64,000 nucleotides of DNA from Hydrogenophaga flava NBRC 102514 (GTDB lineage: Bacteria; Pseudomonadota; Gammaproteobacteria; Burkholderiales; Burkholderiaceae_C), in the NCBI RefSeq assembly GCF_001571145.1, contig NZ_BCTF01000008.1, forward strand, positions 62,001-126,000, read 5' to 3'. Under the pieces are notes generated by a model. The model had not been told where the DNA came from and ran no database searches. It saw only the letters and a list, made by a program, of their open reading frames with translations. Within the stretch, counting starts at the first letter, position 1; every line of letters starts with the position of its first letter. Positions 44,032 to 52,856 of the stretch are shown in pieces. Both the position numbers and the translations under genes were made by a program.

Positions 44032-45252
44032 TTGAAGCTGGCCGTGCTGGGTGCAGGCGTGGTCGGAGTCACCACGGCCTTCGAACTGGCCCAGGACGGG
44101 CACTCGGTCACCGTTTTTGAACGGCGCCAGACGGCGGCAGAAGAAGCCAGCTTCTCCCCGGGCGGCTTGCTCGCGCCAGAATGGACGGCCGCGTGCGCCG
44201 CCCTGGCGTGGGAACAGGCAAACGAGCGCCAACACTCTTGGTGGTCGAAGCTGTTAGGCAAACGGTCGCCGATTGCCCACAATCCAGGCCCGGCCCTTCT
44301 GGCCATGGCCTGCCACTCGCTGGAACGACTCTCGCAGCTGTCAGAACGGTTGATGCCGTCCTTCGGAGAACAGCAGGGCCTGATGACCGTGTGGAAGGAT
44401 CCTTCAGGACACCCGGTGGCGGCCCGATTGCAAAACCTCCTCGCGGACTTCGGCAGCAAGTCGCATCTGACCGATGCGGAACAGGCCAGACACCTTGAGG
44501 CGGCACTGAACCCCGACACCACGCTCGCAGGTTCGCTCGTCGTTCCCGAAACGTGGTCTGCGAACTGCCGCCAGTTCGTTTTGCAACTCAAGTCCCATGC
44601 CCAGCAGGCAGGCTGCCGCTTTCGGTTCGCCACCGAGGTTCTGGGCGTTCAGCAAACGCCTGGCCAGCGTGGCGTCCGTGTGCTGTGCAGCCAACAAGAG
44701 GCTCACAGCGAGCTGTTCGATGGCGTTGTGCTGTGCACGGGTCAAGCGACGCTCGGGCTCTTGAAACCATACGGACTGGCCCTTTCGTTGGAAACCCGGG
44801 TTGCGCATGCGGTGTCAGGACTCATCCGTGAGCCCCTGGATGCGCCCTCGGCGACAGTCCACGACCTCCAGCAGGGCATCACGATCGCCCGCACGGGACA
44901 GTGGGTTCGTGCAGTTGGACCAGCCCTCCAGGCTTCGCGACTGCCAAGGGCCGAAGCCGCGTTCAAACCGCTGTACGACTCTCTCAGCAACTGGTTTCCA
45001 GGGGCACTTAGGACGGGCGTCTCGGGTGCCGTGCAGGAGTGGAGTGGCACAGTGACAACTACGCCCGACGCCCTGCCGTTGCTCGGACCCACCAGCGTAC
45101 CGGACATCTGGATCAACGCGGGACACGGCATGCACGGCTGGCTGTTGGCGTGCGGCTGCGCCAAGGTACTTGCGGACCAGTTGTCTGGCCGACCACCCGA
45201 AATCGACATCACACCATTCCTGGCGCAAAGAAGCCTGCCCGCGGTTGCTTGA
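44032..45252 (+). CDS. FAD-dependent oxidoreductase (DadA/ThiO-like amino acid oxidase family)
   Basis: This 406-residue flavoprotein begins with a Rossmann FAD motif (LGAGVVGVTTAFELAQDGHS) followed by VTVFERR. The C-terminal part has the FAD-closing motif LPLLGPTSVPDIWINAGHGMHGW. The start is TTG at 44032, with GGAG six bases upstream. The family includes D-amino acid dehydrogenases and glycine oxidases. The fold is clear but the substrate is not. It is divergent from rpsB and followed by the NAD(P)HX repair gene. Confidence 0.85.
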   Translation: MKLAVLGAGVVGVTTAFELAQDGHSVTVFERRQTAAEEASFSPGGLLAPEWTAACAALAWEQANERQHSWWSKLLGKRSPIAHNPGPALLAMACHSLERLSQLSERLMPSFGEQQGLMTVWKDPSGHPVAARLQNLLADFGSKSHLTDAEQARHLEAALNPDTTLAGSLVVPETWSANCRQFVLQLKSHAQQAGCRFRFATEVLGVQQTPGQRGVRVLCSQQEAHSELFDGVVLCTGQATLGLLKPYGLALSLETRVAHAVSGLIREPLDAPSATVHDLQQGITIARTGQWVRAVGPALQASRLPRAEAAFKPLYDSLSNWFPGALRTGVSGAVQEWSGTVTTTPDALPLLGPTSVPDIWINAGHGMHGWLLACGCAKVLADQLSGRPPEIDITPFLAQRSLPAVA

Positions 45253-45346
45253 CGGACTTGCCGTGCCGCCCCACCATGGGCCCAACGCACCGCCAAGGAG
45301 CCCGGAAACACGCCATGCAGACGCCCCGCTTCATCAACGAACAACC

Positions 45347-46897
45347 ATGACTCAAGTGCGGCGCATCGGGATCTTCTGCAACGAGCCCCTGCACGACAGC
45401 GCAGCCACGCATTTGCTGGAACGCACGATGACGGCGTCCCTGCCGGCACATGAACTGATGGCCCGTGCAGGAAGAAGTGTGGCTGACCTTGCCATGGCCC
45501 TGACCCCCCACGCCCGTCGAATCTGGATCGCCTGCGGTCCGGGCAACAATGGAGGGGATGGTCTGGTGGCAGCCCGCCAACTGTTTCTTCACGCCAAAGG
45601 CCGCCATGGCCGACCGGAAGTGGTCGCCACGCTCACCGGCGACCCAGGTCGACTGCCACCGGATGCCGCTCACGCCCTGAGCCAGGCACTGGAAAGCGGC
45701 ATGTCGCTGGCACCTTCGCCGCCGCATGACTTTGACCTTGCCATTGATGCCCTGCTGGGCATCGGAACAGTTCGCCGTCCCTCTGGAGAAATGGCGAGCT
45801 ACCTGAGCCACATGCACCGATCCAGCGCCACGGTGCTGAGTGTCGATGTGCCCAGCGGTCTCCTGGCCGACACTGGAGAGTACCTGGGGCCCGCTGCGGC
45901 GGTGCCGAATGCCCCCCGGCACACGCTGTCTCTGCTGACCCTCAAGCCTGGCCTGTTCACCGCCGCAGGTCGCGATCAGACGGGAACAGTCTGGCTGGAC
46001 ACCCTGAGAGCAACCGCCATCGACGACCCGACACCGACCGCGATTCTTCACGGCGCAACCATGGCGCGTCCGAGCCGCGCGCATGCAGCGCACAAGGGAA
46101 GCAATGGAGACGTGGTCGTGGTCGGCGGTCAGGGTGTCGCACCCTCCGGAGCGGGCATGACCGGAGCAGCCATCCTCGCCGCACGGGCGGCACTTCACGC
46201 TGGCGCAGGCCGGGTCTATGTCGGGCTTCTTACCCATGAGGCGCAGCCCACCTCCTGGGATCCGCAATGTCCCGAGCTCATGTTCAGACGAACAGACACC
46301 CTGCTCGCCGATGAGGCACTGCTGCAACAGGCCACCGTGGTGTGTGGCTGTGGTGGCGGCCAGGCGATTGCCGGACACCTCCCCCGCATCCTGTCCTCTT
46401 GCCCGTCCCTGGTCCTGGATGCAGACGCACTGAACGCCATTGCCGGAGATGAAACGCTGCGCCGACTGGTGGCCGAGCGCCATGGGCGGAACTGGGTCAC
46501 TGCGGTCACCCCCCACCCGCTTGAAGCAGCGCGCCTGCTGGCGACCACCACAGCGTCGGTCATGAAGGACCGCCTCGGCGCTGCTCGCATGCTCAGCGAA
46601 CAGCTGAATGTGATCGCTGTGCTCAAAGGATCGGGAACGGTGATTCATGCGCCCGGCGAAACACCACGAATCAACGCCAGCGGCAATCCTGCGCTGTCCA
46701 CCGCGGGCACAGGTGACGTCCTGGCCGGCTGGATGGGAGCCTCACTGGCGAACTCCACCAGCCGATCAGCGCCTCCGTATGAGGCGGTCTTTGAGGCCGT
46801 GTCCGGTCATGGCAGGATGGCAGACCATTGGGTGGCGGACAACGACCAGACGCTCACGGCCAGCCGCCTGGCCAAGAGCATCCGAGGAGCGCGCTGA
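45347..46897 (+). CDS. nnr: Bifunctional NAD(P)H-hydrate epimerase / ADP-dependent dehydratase
   Basis: This 516-residue enzyme repairs hydrated NAD(P)H. The N-terminal YjeF_N epimerase domain (about residues 20-215) has WIACGPGNNGGDGLVAARQL. The C-terminal carbohydrate-kinase-like dehydratase (about 235-510) has VVVVGGQGVAPSGAGMTG and the catalytic GNPALSTAGTGDVLAGW. The open frame starts earlier, inside a non-coding gap. ATG 45347 gives the length of E. coli YjeF. The two domains are complete. Confidence 0.93.
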   Translation: MTQVRRIGIFCNEPLHDSAATHLLERTMTASLPAHELMARAGRSVADLAMALTPHARRIWIACGPGNNGGDGLVAARQLFLHAKGRHGRPEVVATLTGDPGRLPPDAAHALSQALESGMSLAPSPPHDFDLAIDALLGIGTVRRPSGEMASYLSHMHRSSATVLSVDVPSGLLADTGEYLGPAAAVPNAPRHTLSLLTLKPGLFTAAGRDQTGTVWLDTLRATAIDDPTPTAILHGATMARPSRAHAAHKGSNGDVVVVGGQGVAPSGAGMTGAAILAARAALHAGAGRVYVGLLTHEAQPTSWDPQCPELMFRRTDTLLADEALLQQATVVCGCGGGQAIAGHLPRILSSCPSLVLDADALNAIAGDETLRRLVAERHGRNWVTAVTPHPLEAARLLATTTASVMKDRLGAARMLSEQLNVIAVLKGSGTVIHAPGETPRINASGNPALSTAGTGDVLAGWMGASLANSTSRSAPPYEAVFEAVSGHGRMADHWVADNDQTLTASRLAKSIRGAR

Positions 46898-46906
46898 ACT
46901 GGCGCA

Positions 46907-47461
46907 TCACCCCAGCAGGATCAGACCGATCTGCAACAGGACGATGAGCACCAGGACGGACAAGTCCACCCCACCGATCTGCGGCACCACCCTCCGGATG
47001 GGGCGCAGCAGCGGTGAGCAAAGCCGGTCCAGCGTACCCATCACCGGCGCCCCTGGCTGTACCCAAGAAAGCACCGCGTACATCAGCAACAGGAAGATGA
47101 GCCCCTGAAGCAGCACCCGGACTAGCAAATAAAACGCCAAACCCGGAATGGCAACCAAAGGCCCGGCCACACCGACGGATGAAGGCGCCAGTGCCGCACC
47201 GAGCATCAGACGCAAACCGCCATAGGCAATAGCCAGCAGCACCGCGGCCAGCAGGCTGCCCCAGTCGATCGGACTCTGGGCCATAGAGCGCGGCAGAATT
47301 TTGCGCACCGGCCCCACCAGCCAATGAGTGAGCGCCATGGCGAACCGTCCGGGCTGAGCCGACATGTTGATCCGAAGATGATTCATCCAGGCCCGCAGGA
47401 GCGCCGCTGCGATGAGCAGAAAAAAAACCGTCTCCAAAACGAAAAAAAGAGCGGCGACCAT
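46907..47461 (-). CDS. YggT family inner-membrane protein
   Basis: This 184-residue protein has two YggT repeats, each with a membrane segment pair followed by the conserved GPVRKILP (first) and SPLLRPIRRVVPQIGG (second) motif. The family is linked to membrane and osmotic functions that are not well defined. Its ATG shares one base with the rnr stop (TGATG), so the two genes are coupled. It converges with nnr across 9 bases. Confidence 0.9.
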   Translation of the reverse strand: MVAALFFVLETVFFLLIAAALLRAWMNHLRINMSAQPGRFAMALTHWLVGPVRKILPRSMAQSPIDWGSLLAAVLLAIAYGGLRLMLGAALAPSSVGVAGPLVAIPGLAFYLLVRVLLQGLIFLLLMYAVLSWVQPGAPVMGTLDRLCSPLLRPIRRVVPQIGGVDLSVLVLIVLLQIGLILLG

Positions 47462-49734
47462 CAGCGACGCCCCTTCCGCGTCTTGCCCGAACCGCCACGT
47501 GCGGCACCTCTGGTCTCCTTGCGGCCAACGCCCTTGGAAGTTGCCCCCTTGCTGGACCCGGAGGATCCACGAGACGCCTCCTTGCCCTGCGCCCGTTCGT
47601 CACGCTCGCGCAGACGCCTTCCCCCGCCTTGATCCGACGCGCCCTCTCCGCCAGTCTTGTCGCGCATGGCCCGCAGCACGGCATCGTCGTTGCCCGACAC
47701 AAGCCGGAAGTCGATGCGGCGCCCGTCCAGGTCGACCCGGCTCACCTGAACCTGCACTCTGGACCCCAGGGCGTACCGGATGCCGGTGCGCTCGCCCCGG
47801 AGCTCCTGCCGTGCCTCGTCGAAGCGGAAGTACTCTCCGCCCAGTTCGGTGATGTGCACCAGCCCTTCCACATACATCGCATCGAGCGTCACGAACAGTC
47901 CGAAGCTGGTGACCGAGGTCACGACGCCACTGAACTCCTCACCCAGATGCTCGCGCATGTACTTGCACTTGAGCCACGCCTCCACATCACGACTGGCTTC
48001 ATCGGCACGTCGCTCGTTGGCACTGCAGTGCAAGCCGGCGGCTTGCCAGGCCAGCAGATCGGCCGAGGGCTTCTTCACTGGCTCGCCAGCCACAGGTGGG
48101 CGGGCTCGGCTGGCCAGGCGCTTGCTCAGCTTGGCGTGTGCTTCCCCAGGCGTTGGCAAGGCGGGCAACTGATATTTCTGCTTGGTCAGGATGGCCTTGA
48201 TGACCCGGTGGACCAGCAGATCGGGGTAGCGCCGGATCGGACTGGTGAAGTGGGTATAGGCATCGAACGCGAGACCGAAATGCCCCTGATTCATCGGCGT
48301 ATAGATCGCCTGCGACATGGAGCGCAGCAGCATGCTGTGGATCTGCTGGGCCTCCGGCCGATCCTTGGTCGCCTCGGCGATCTGCTGGAACTCGGACGGG
48401 TGGGGGTTGTCGCTGATGGACTGCGAAACACCCATGGCCTTGAGGTAGTTGCGCAAGGTCTCCTGCTTCTCGGGCGTCGGTCCTTCATGCACACGGAACA
48501 GGCCTGCGTGCTTGCTCTGACCAATGAAGTCGGCGGAACACACATTGGCCGCCAGCATGGATTCTTCGATCAGCTTGTGGGCGTCGTTGCGGGTGCGCGG
48601 CACGATCCTCTCGATGCGGCCGGACTCATCGCACACGATCTGCGTTTCCACCGTCTCGAAGTCGACCGCCCCCCGCTTGTTGCGGGCCGCGACCAGCGCC
48701 CGGTACACGTCATGCAGATTCAGCAGGTGCGGAACCAGTGCCTTGCGGTTCTGCGCCTCGGGGCCCCGCGTGTTCTGCAGGATCGCAGCCACTTCGGTGT
48801 AGGTGAAGCGCGCATGGCTGTGCATCACTGCCGGATAGAACTGGTAGGCATGCACCTCGCCCTTGGCATTGACCAGCATGTCACAGACCATGCACAGGCG
48901 GTCCACATCAGGGTTCAGAGAACACAGTCCGTTGGAAAGCTTCTCCGGCAGCATCGGGATCACCCGACGAGGGAAATAGACCGAGGTGGCCCGGTCGTAC
49001 GCGTCAACGTCGATCGGCGCGCCGGTCTTCACATAGTTACTCACATCGGCAATGGCCACCAGCAGACGCCAACCCCTGCCCCGCCCCACCTTGGCTGGCT
49101 CGCAGTACACCGCATCGTCAAAGTCCCGCGCATCTTCGCCGTCGATGGTCACAAGGGCCACATCGCGCAGATCGACCCGATGCTTCAGGTCTGCCGACCG
49201 GACCTTGTCGGGCAGTGCCCGGGCCTCTGCAAGTGCCGAGTCCGAGAACTCGTGAGGCACACCGTACTTGCGCACCGCGATCTCGATCTCCATCCCGGGG
49301 TCATCGATCTCGCCAAGCACCTCCTTGACACGGCCGACAGGCTGTCCATACAGGGCCGGAGGCTCGGTCAGTTCGACCACCACCACCTGCCCGGTCTTGG
49401 CCGACCCGGTGGCCCCCTTGGGAATCAGGACGTCCTGGCCATAGCGCTTGTCCTCCGGGGCGACAAGCCACACGCCACTCTCTTGCAGCAGGCGACCAAT
49501 GATGGGCGCAGCTGGGCGTTCGATGATCTCGGTGACGCGCCCCTCAGGACGCCCCTTGCGATCCAGCCGCACGATGCGGGCCTTCACCCGGTCCTTGTGC
49601 AGCACCGCCCTCATTTCGTTGGAAGGAAGATAGATGTCGGGCTGTCCGTCATCACGGATCACAAAGCCATGTCCGTCACGATGACCGGAGACGACACCTT
49701 CGAATTCGGCCAGAAGATTGTTTTTTTCGTTCAA
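47461..49734 (-). CDS. rnr: Ribonuclease R
   Basis: This 757-residue exoribonuclease degrades structured RNA from the 3' end. A cold-shock domain (about residues 10-75) precedes the RNB catalytic domain, whose metal site is visible in TIDGEDARDFDDAVYC. An S1 domain (about 610-690) and a basic, Ser/Lys/Gly-rich tail close the protein. The frame starts at TTG just before the cold-shock part, so the N-terminal helix-turn-helix domain of enterobacterial RNase R is absent. The tRNA-Leu genes begin 50 bases upstream, leaving no room for it. Confidence 0.93.
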   Translation of the reverse strand: MNEKNNLLAEFEGVVSGHRDGHGFVIRDDGQPDIYLPSNEMRAVLHKDRVKARIVRLDRKGRPEGRVTEIIERPAAPIIGRLLQESGVWLVAPEDKRYGQDVLIPKGATGSAKTGQVVVVELTEPPALYGQPVGRVKEVLGEIDDPGMEIEIAVRKYGVPHEFSDSALAEARALPDKVRSADLKHRVDLRDVALVTIDGEDARDFDDAVYCEPAKVGRGRGWRLLVAIADVSNYVKTGAPIDVDAYDRATSVYFPRRVIPMLPEKLSNGLCSLNPDVDRLCMVCDMLVNAKGEVHAYQFYPAVMHSHARFTYTEVAAILQNTRGPEAQNRKALVPHLLNLHDVYRALVAARNKRGAVDFETVETQIVCDESGRIERIVPRTRNDAHKLIEESMLAANVCSADFIGQSKHAGLFRVHEGPTPEKQETLRNYLKAMGVSQSISDNPHPSEFQQIAEATKDRPEAQQIHSMLLRSMSQAIYTPMNQGHFGLAFDAYTHFTSPIRRYPDLLVHRVIKAILTKQKYQLPALPTPGEAHAKLSKRLASRARPPVAGEPVKKPSADLLAWQAAGLHCSANERRADEASRDVEAWLKCKYMREHLGEEFSGVVTSVTSFGLFVTLDAMYVEGLVHITELGGEYFRFDEARQELRGERTGIRYALGSRVQVQVSRVDLDGRRIDFRLVSGNDDAVLRAMRDKTGGEGASDQGGGRRLRERDERAQGKEASRGSSGSSKGATSKGVGRKETRGAARGGSGKTRKGRR

Positions 49735-49760
49735 GATTATGAGTTCTGTTTTTTTACTGC

Positions 49761-49766
49761 TATACT
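49761..49766 (+). promoter_or_regulatory. Candidate -10 (TATACT) of tRNA-Leu copy 1
   Basis: TATACT lies 23 bases before the first tRNA gene. A matching TATAAT lies 22 bases before the second, so each copy seems to have its own promoter. No clear -35 is seen. Confidence 0.5.
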
Positions 49767-49783
49767 AGCTGTCTTCCTGAGAT

Positions 49784-49868
<85 letters not shown>

Positions 49869-49873
49869 ATCAT

Positions 49874-49906
49874 AAGGGCTTGCAAACGAAGAGTTTGCAA
49901 GCCCTT
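49874..49906 (+). terminator. Terminator after tRNA-Leu copy 1
   Basis: A 14-bp perfect inverted repeat, AAGGGCTTGCAAAC with its complement, has a 5-base loop and is followed by TTCTTTTTTA. The same stem is found after copy 2. Confidence 0.9.
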
Positions 49907-49960
49907 TTCTTTTTTATCTGGACCGCAAACAGTACAGCCAAAACGCGCTGAGCCGCAGGC

Positions 49961-49966
49961 TATAAT
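49961..49966 (+). promoter_or_regulatory. -10 (TATAAT) of tRNA-Leu copy 2
   Basis: A perfect TATAAT lies 22 bases before the second tRNA gene, with the same CTTCCTGAGAT spacing as copy 1. Confidence 0.55.
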
Positions 49967-49982
49967 GCGTGCTTCCTGAGAT

Positions 49983-50067
49983 GCCCAGGAGGCGGAATTG
50001 GTAGACGCACTAGTTTCAGGTACTAGCGCTGAGAGGCGTGGAGGTTCGAGTCCTCTCTTGGGCACCA
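49983..50067 (+). tRNA. tRNA-Leu (CAG), copy 2 (with A at position 8)
   Basis: This 85-base gene is identical to copy 1 except for two bases. One is in the variable arm (CGCT instead of CGCC, still pairing as T-G). The other is at position 8, where T, nearly universal in tRNAs, is A (GCCCAGGAGGCGG). The anticodon is CAG and CCA is encoded. The odd base would disturb the U8-A14 tertiary pair. Confidence 0.93.
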
Positions 50068-50072
50068 AACAC

Positions 50073-50105
50073 AAGGGCTTGCAAACAGTTCGTTTGCAAG
50101 CCCTT
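50073..50105. terminator. Terminator between tRNA-Leu copy 2 and rimO
   Basis: The same 14-bp AAGGGCTTGCAAAC inverted repeat as after copy 1, with a 5-base loop and followed by TTCTATTTCC. It ends 13 bases from the rimO stop, so it may serve both strands. Confidence 0.85.
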
Positions 50106-50118
50106 TCTATTTCCCGCA

Positions 50119-51504
50119 TCAAATCGGCTGAGCCACGAGGTCGTGACCGTCCGCTGCAACGATGCGCGCGCGAGTGAACTCCCCCACCTTGAGCGTCTTG
50201 CTGATCTTCTCTGGTGGCAGCAGTCGCACCACCCCGTCAATCTCCGGTGCATCCGCGTAACTGCGGCCGACACCACCCTTCTTACCCAAGCCGGGCGCCG
50301 AATCCACCAGCACCTGCATGGTCGCGCCCACACGGGAGCGCAGTTTGTCAGCGGACACCGCCTCCGCGACCTCCATGAAGCGCGCGCGGCGCTCTTCCCG
50401 CACCGCATCCGCAACAGGATCGGAAAGTGCGTTGGCTGCGGCCCCCTCCACCGGCGAGTACGCGAAGCAACCCGCTCGATCAATGCGCGCTTCGACCAGG
50501 AAGTCGAGCAGATGCTGAAACTCAGCCTCCGTCTCCCCGGGAAATCCTGCGATGAAGGTGCTGCGCACCACGATCTCAGGGCAGATCTCGCGCCAGCGGG
50601 CAATACGTTCCAGATTTCTTTCCCCACTGGCGGGGCGCCTCATCCGCTTGAGCACATCGGGATGGCTGTGCTGCAACGGCACATCCAGATACGGCAGGAT
50701 CAGCCCCTCGGCCATAAGCGGAATCACGTCGTCTACGTGGGGATATGGGTACACGTAGTGCAGACGCACCCATGCGCCAAATCCTCTTGCAAGCTCGCCA
50801 AGCGTGCGAACCAGATCGAGCATCTTGGTTTTCACTGGCTTGCCATCCCAGAAACCAGTCCGGTACTGCACATCGACACCATAAGCCGATGTGTCCTGAC
50901 TGACCACCAACAGTTCCTTGACTCCGGCCTCAAACAATTTGCGCGCTTCTGTCAGCACATCACCCACCGGGCGACTGACCAGATCACCTCGCATCGACGG
51001 AATGATGCAGAAGGTACAGCGGTGGTTGCAGCCTTCGCTGATCTTCAGGTAGGCGTAGTGGCGCGGTGTGAGTTTGATGCCTTGGGGTGGCACCAGATCA
51101 ACAAACGGATCGTGCGGCTTGGGAAGGTGCCTGTGCACTGCCTCCATCACCTCATGAGTGGCGTGAGGGCCGGTCACCGCCAGCACGCTCGGGTGCATCT
51201 GCTGCACCAGGTTGCCACCTCCGTCACCTTCGCGCGCCCCCAGGCAGCCAGTGACGATGACCTTGCCGTTCTCAGCCAAGGCCTCCCCGATGGTGTCCAG
51301 GCTCTCCTTGACGGCATCGTCGATGAAGCCACAGGTGTTGACGATGACGATGTCGGCACCGGCAAAGGTCTTGGACGTCTGGTAGCCCTCAGCGCTGAGT
51401 TGCGTGAGGATCAGCTCGGAGTCCGTGAGGGCCTTGGGGCAACCCAGGCTCACGAACCCCACTTTGGGCGCCGAAGCGCCGATGGAAACAGGGGATTCAC
51501 TCAT
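50119..51504 (-). CDS. rimO: Ribosomal protein S12 methylthiotransferase
   Basis: This 461-residue radical-SAM enzyme adds a methylthio group to an Asp of ribosomal protein S12. The N-terminal MTTase domain carries three Cys, with [11 protein letters not shown] and [10 protein letters not shown] visible. The radical-SAM cluster motif is [16 protein letters not shown] near residue 150. A C-terminal TRAM domain covers about 385-455. The length is standard. It follows phaR on the same strand. Confidence 0.97.
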   Translation of the reverse strand: MSESPVSIGASAPKVGFVSLGCPKALTDSELILTQLSAEGYQTSKTFAGADIVIVNTCGFIDDAVKESLDTIGEALAENGKVIVTGCLGAREGDGGGNLVQQMHPSVLAVTGPHATHEVMEAVHRHLPKPHDPFVDLVPPQGIKLTPRHYAYLKISEGCNHRCTFCIIPSMRGDLVSRPVGDVLTEARKLFEAGVKELLVVSQDTSAYGVDVQYRTGFWDGKPVKTKMLDLVRTLGELARGFGAWVRLHYVYPYPHVDDVIPLMAEGLILPYLDVPLQHSHPDVLKRMRRPASGERNLERIARWREICPEIVVRSTFIAGFPGETEAEFQHLLDFLVEARIDRAGCFAYSPVEGAAANALSDPVADAVREERRARFMEVAEAVSADKLRSRVGATMQVLVDSAPGLGKKGGVGRSYADAPEIDGVVRLLPPEKISKTLKVGEFTRARIVAADGHDLVAQPI

Positions 51505-51534
51505 CCCCGGATTGTCTCAGACCGGCCGACCGGG

Positions 51535-52077
51535 TCAGCGCTTGAGGCCAAAAGCGGCCAGCATCTGCTCGCTGTTCTTCTGCATCTGCTCCTGCATCTG
51601 CGTGAACGCGCTGCGAGACTGCTCCAGATACGTCCCCATCATGCCCTGCATCATGGGAGACTGGACATTCATGAACTGCTTCCAGACCTCTGGATTGAGG
51701 CCCTTGGACTGTTCTGCCATTTTGGCTTGCAGGTCCATGAATATCTGGACGTTCTTTTCCAGATAGGCGCCCATGAAGTCCTGCATGGCATGTCCGTAAA
51801 AACGGATGATGTTGGCGAGCACCTGCTCGGTGAAGATCGGCACGCCAGCTGTTTCCTCTTCCAGGATGATCTGCAGCAGGATGCTGCGGGTCAGATCCTC
51901 GTTGGTCTTGGCATCGCGCACCACAAAATGCTCGTTGTCCATCACCAGAGACTTGACCTCTGCAAGCGTGATGTATGACGACGTATCGGTGTCGTAGAGG
52001 CGTCGATTGGGGTATTTTTTGATGACCCGCACCGCCTCCGGAGAGGAGCCATGGGCATCGGCCTTGCTTTTTTGCAC
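51535..52077 (-). CDS. phaR: Polyhydroxyalkanoate synthesis repressor PhaR
   Basis: This 180-residue repressor binds PHA granules and DNA. The N-terminal DNA-binding domain has RVIKKYPNRRLYDTDTSSYI, the family signature, and the PHB-accumulation regulatory domain follows. A Gln/Met-rich helical C-terminus is present. The start is GTG with AAGG upstream. Its presence implies that the organism stores polyhydroxyalkanoate, a common trait in Burkholderiales. Confidence 0.95.
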   Translation of the reverse strand: MQKSKADAHGSSPEAVRVIKKYPNRRLYDTDTSSYITLAEVKSLVMDNEHFVVRDAKTNEDLTRSILLQIILEEETAGVPIFTEQVLANIIRFYGHAMQDFMGAYLEKNVQIFMDLQAKMAEQSKGLNPEVWKQFMNVQSPMMQGMMGTYLEQSRSAFTQMQEQMQKNSEQMLAAFGLKR

Positions 52078-52227
52078 TACAGGACCTTCACGTGAAGACG
52101 GAGAGCCTCCGCACTATGGAGACTGCTGTTGCGCCGGATTCTAGGAAGTCCCCCCTGTGCTGCCAGATGGGTTTTCCCTGTGCGCATCGCAGATGATGCC
52201 ATGCTGGAAGGCTGTCGGACAAAGAAA

Positions 52228-52254
52228 AAGGGCCTGACGAAATGTCCGGCCCTT
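52228..52254 (-). terminator. Terminator belonging to the lost tRNA-Val gene
   Basis: AAGGGCC (52228-52234) pairs with GGCCCTT (52248-52254) with an extendable inner stem, followed on the minus strand by TTTTTC. It lies 18 bases past the CCA end of the tRNA-Val fragment, where a tRNA terminator should be. The rest of 52078-52227 shows no gene. Confidence 0.75.
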
Positions 52255-52271
52255 GTCGTTTCAGAGATGTT

Positions 52272-52321
52272 TGGTAGGCGCGATTGGACTCGAACCAACG
52301 CCCCCCACCATGTCAAGGTGG
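52272..52321 (-). other. 3' half of a tRNA-Val(GAC) gene, putative attachment site (att)
   Basis: On the minus strand the sequence reads as an anticodon arm (CCACC, loop TTGACAT with anticodon GAC, GGTGG), a variable loop, a T-arm (TTGGTTCGAGTCCAA), the 3' acceptor strand and an encoded CCA. The 5' half (acceptor 5' strand and D-arm) is absent. The sequence beyond 52321 has no D-arm. Fragments that run from the anticodon arm to CCA are the classic copy left by tRNA-targeting integrases. The lower-coordinate side keeps the tRNA terminator and is thus old chromosome. The higher-coordinate side leads to the nif genes. Confidence 0.85.
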
Positions 52322-52458
52322 GAAACAAGGACTCTCTGGGACGTCCTAGGACACAGGTGTATCTATGAAAACGCCCTTGCTTTGTTCCAGGAAGTTCGCT
52401 CAAGCACGGGAAGGGTTTTCGTACTTTTTCCGTACTTGATCTGTACACAAATGTCACC
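52322..52458. other. Gap with no recognisable gene at the island edge
   Basis: No coding sequence is recognised. It holds short inverted elements built on GTAC (around GTACTTTTTCCGTAC, near 52421-52435) and TGTACA (52443-52448). Such repeats can be integrase binding sites, but none is confirmed. No integrase gene is found here. Confidence 0.4.
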
Positions 52459-52783
52459 TTGGGGGACTTGGACCTTTTGCTCAAGCAGCTGGAGGCCGTG
52501 ATGCCACTGGCTCCAGACAGCCAAACAGGTCGACCGCAGCGTGGCGGAGGTGACCCAGCGCGCGAAAGAGACTCAGATTCAGGTGATGCAGGAAACTGCG
52601 CAGGAGCTGTTCAAAAAGGAGTTTCACCCGCTGGTGAATCAGGTGATCGCTCGGCTGGAACACCTCGCGCGACTGGCCCAGCCACGCCCCAACCCCTGGA
52701 TGCCGCGGCTGACGCACGGCGCGGCGTTCGTGACTGGCGCCGCGCTGACCTGGCTGGTCGTGGTGATGATCTGGGTCAGATGA
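52459..52783 (+). pseudogene. Frameshifted remnant of a coiled-coil protein with C-terminal membrane anchor
   Basis: One frame starts GDLDLLLKQLEAVMPLA. In the next frame the reading continues from TAKQVDRSVAEVTQRAKE into a helical, charged segment and ends with a hydrophobic anchor (ALTWLVVVMIWVR). Together these look like one protein broken by a +1 shift. The intact 3' part alone is an 80-codon frame from GTG 52541. The overall type (amphipathic helix plus C-terminal anchor) is seen in mobilisation and plasmid proteins, but I cannot name the family. A 32-codon frame (52780-52878) overlaps its stop by ATGA and may be the cut-off start of the next gene. Confidence 0.4.
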
Positions 52784-52856
52784 AGGTTGCTGTTGCAAAG
52801 CAGGTAGGCCGACCCGTCTCCAAGGCTATCCGACTTCAAACACGCGTTCTACGGGT

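Noticed and set aside
52322-52856. Integrase or transposase gene beside the tRNA-Val fragment
   Set aside because: No frame with integrase or transposase motifs is seen on either strand. Any integrase would be at the other end of the island.
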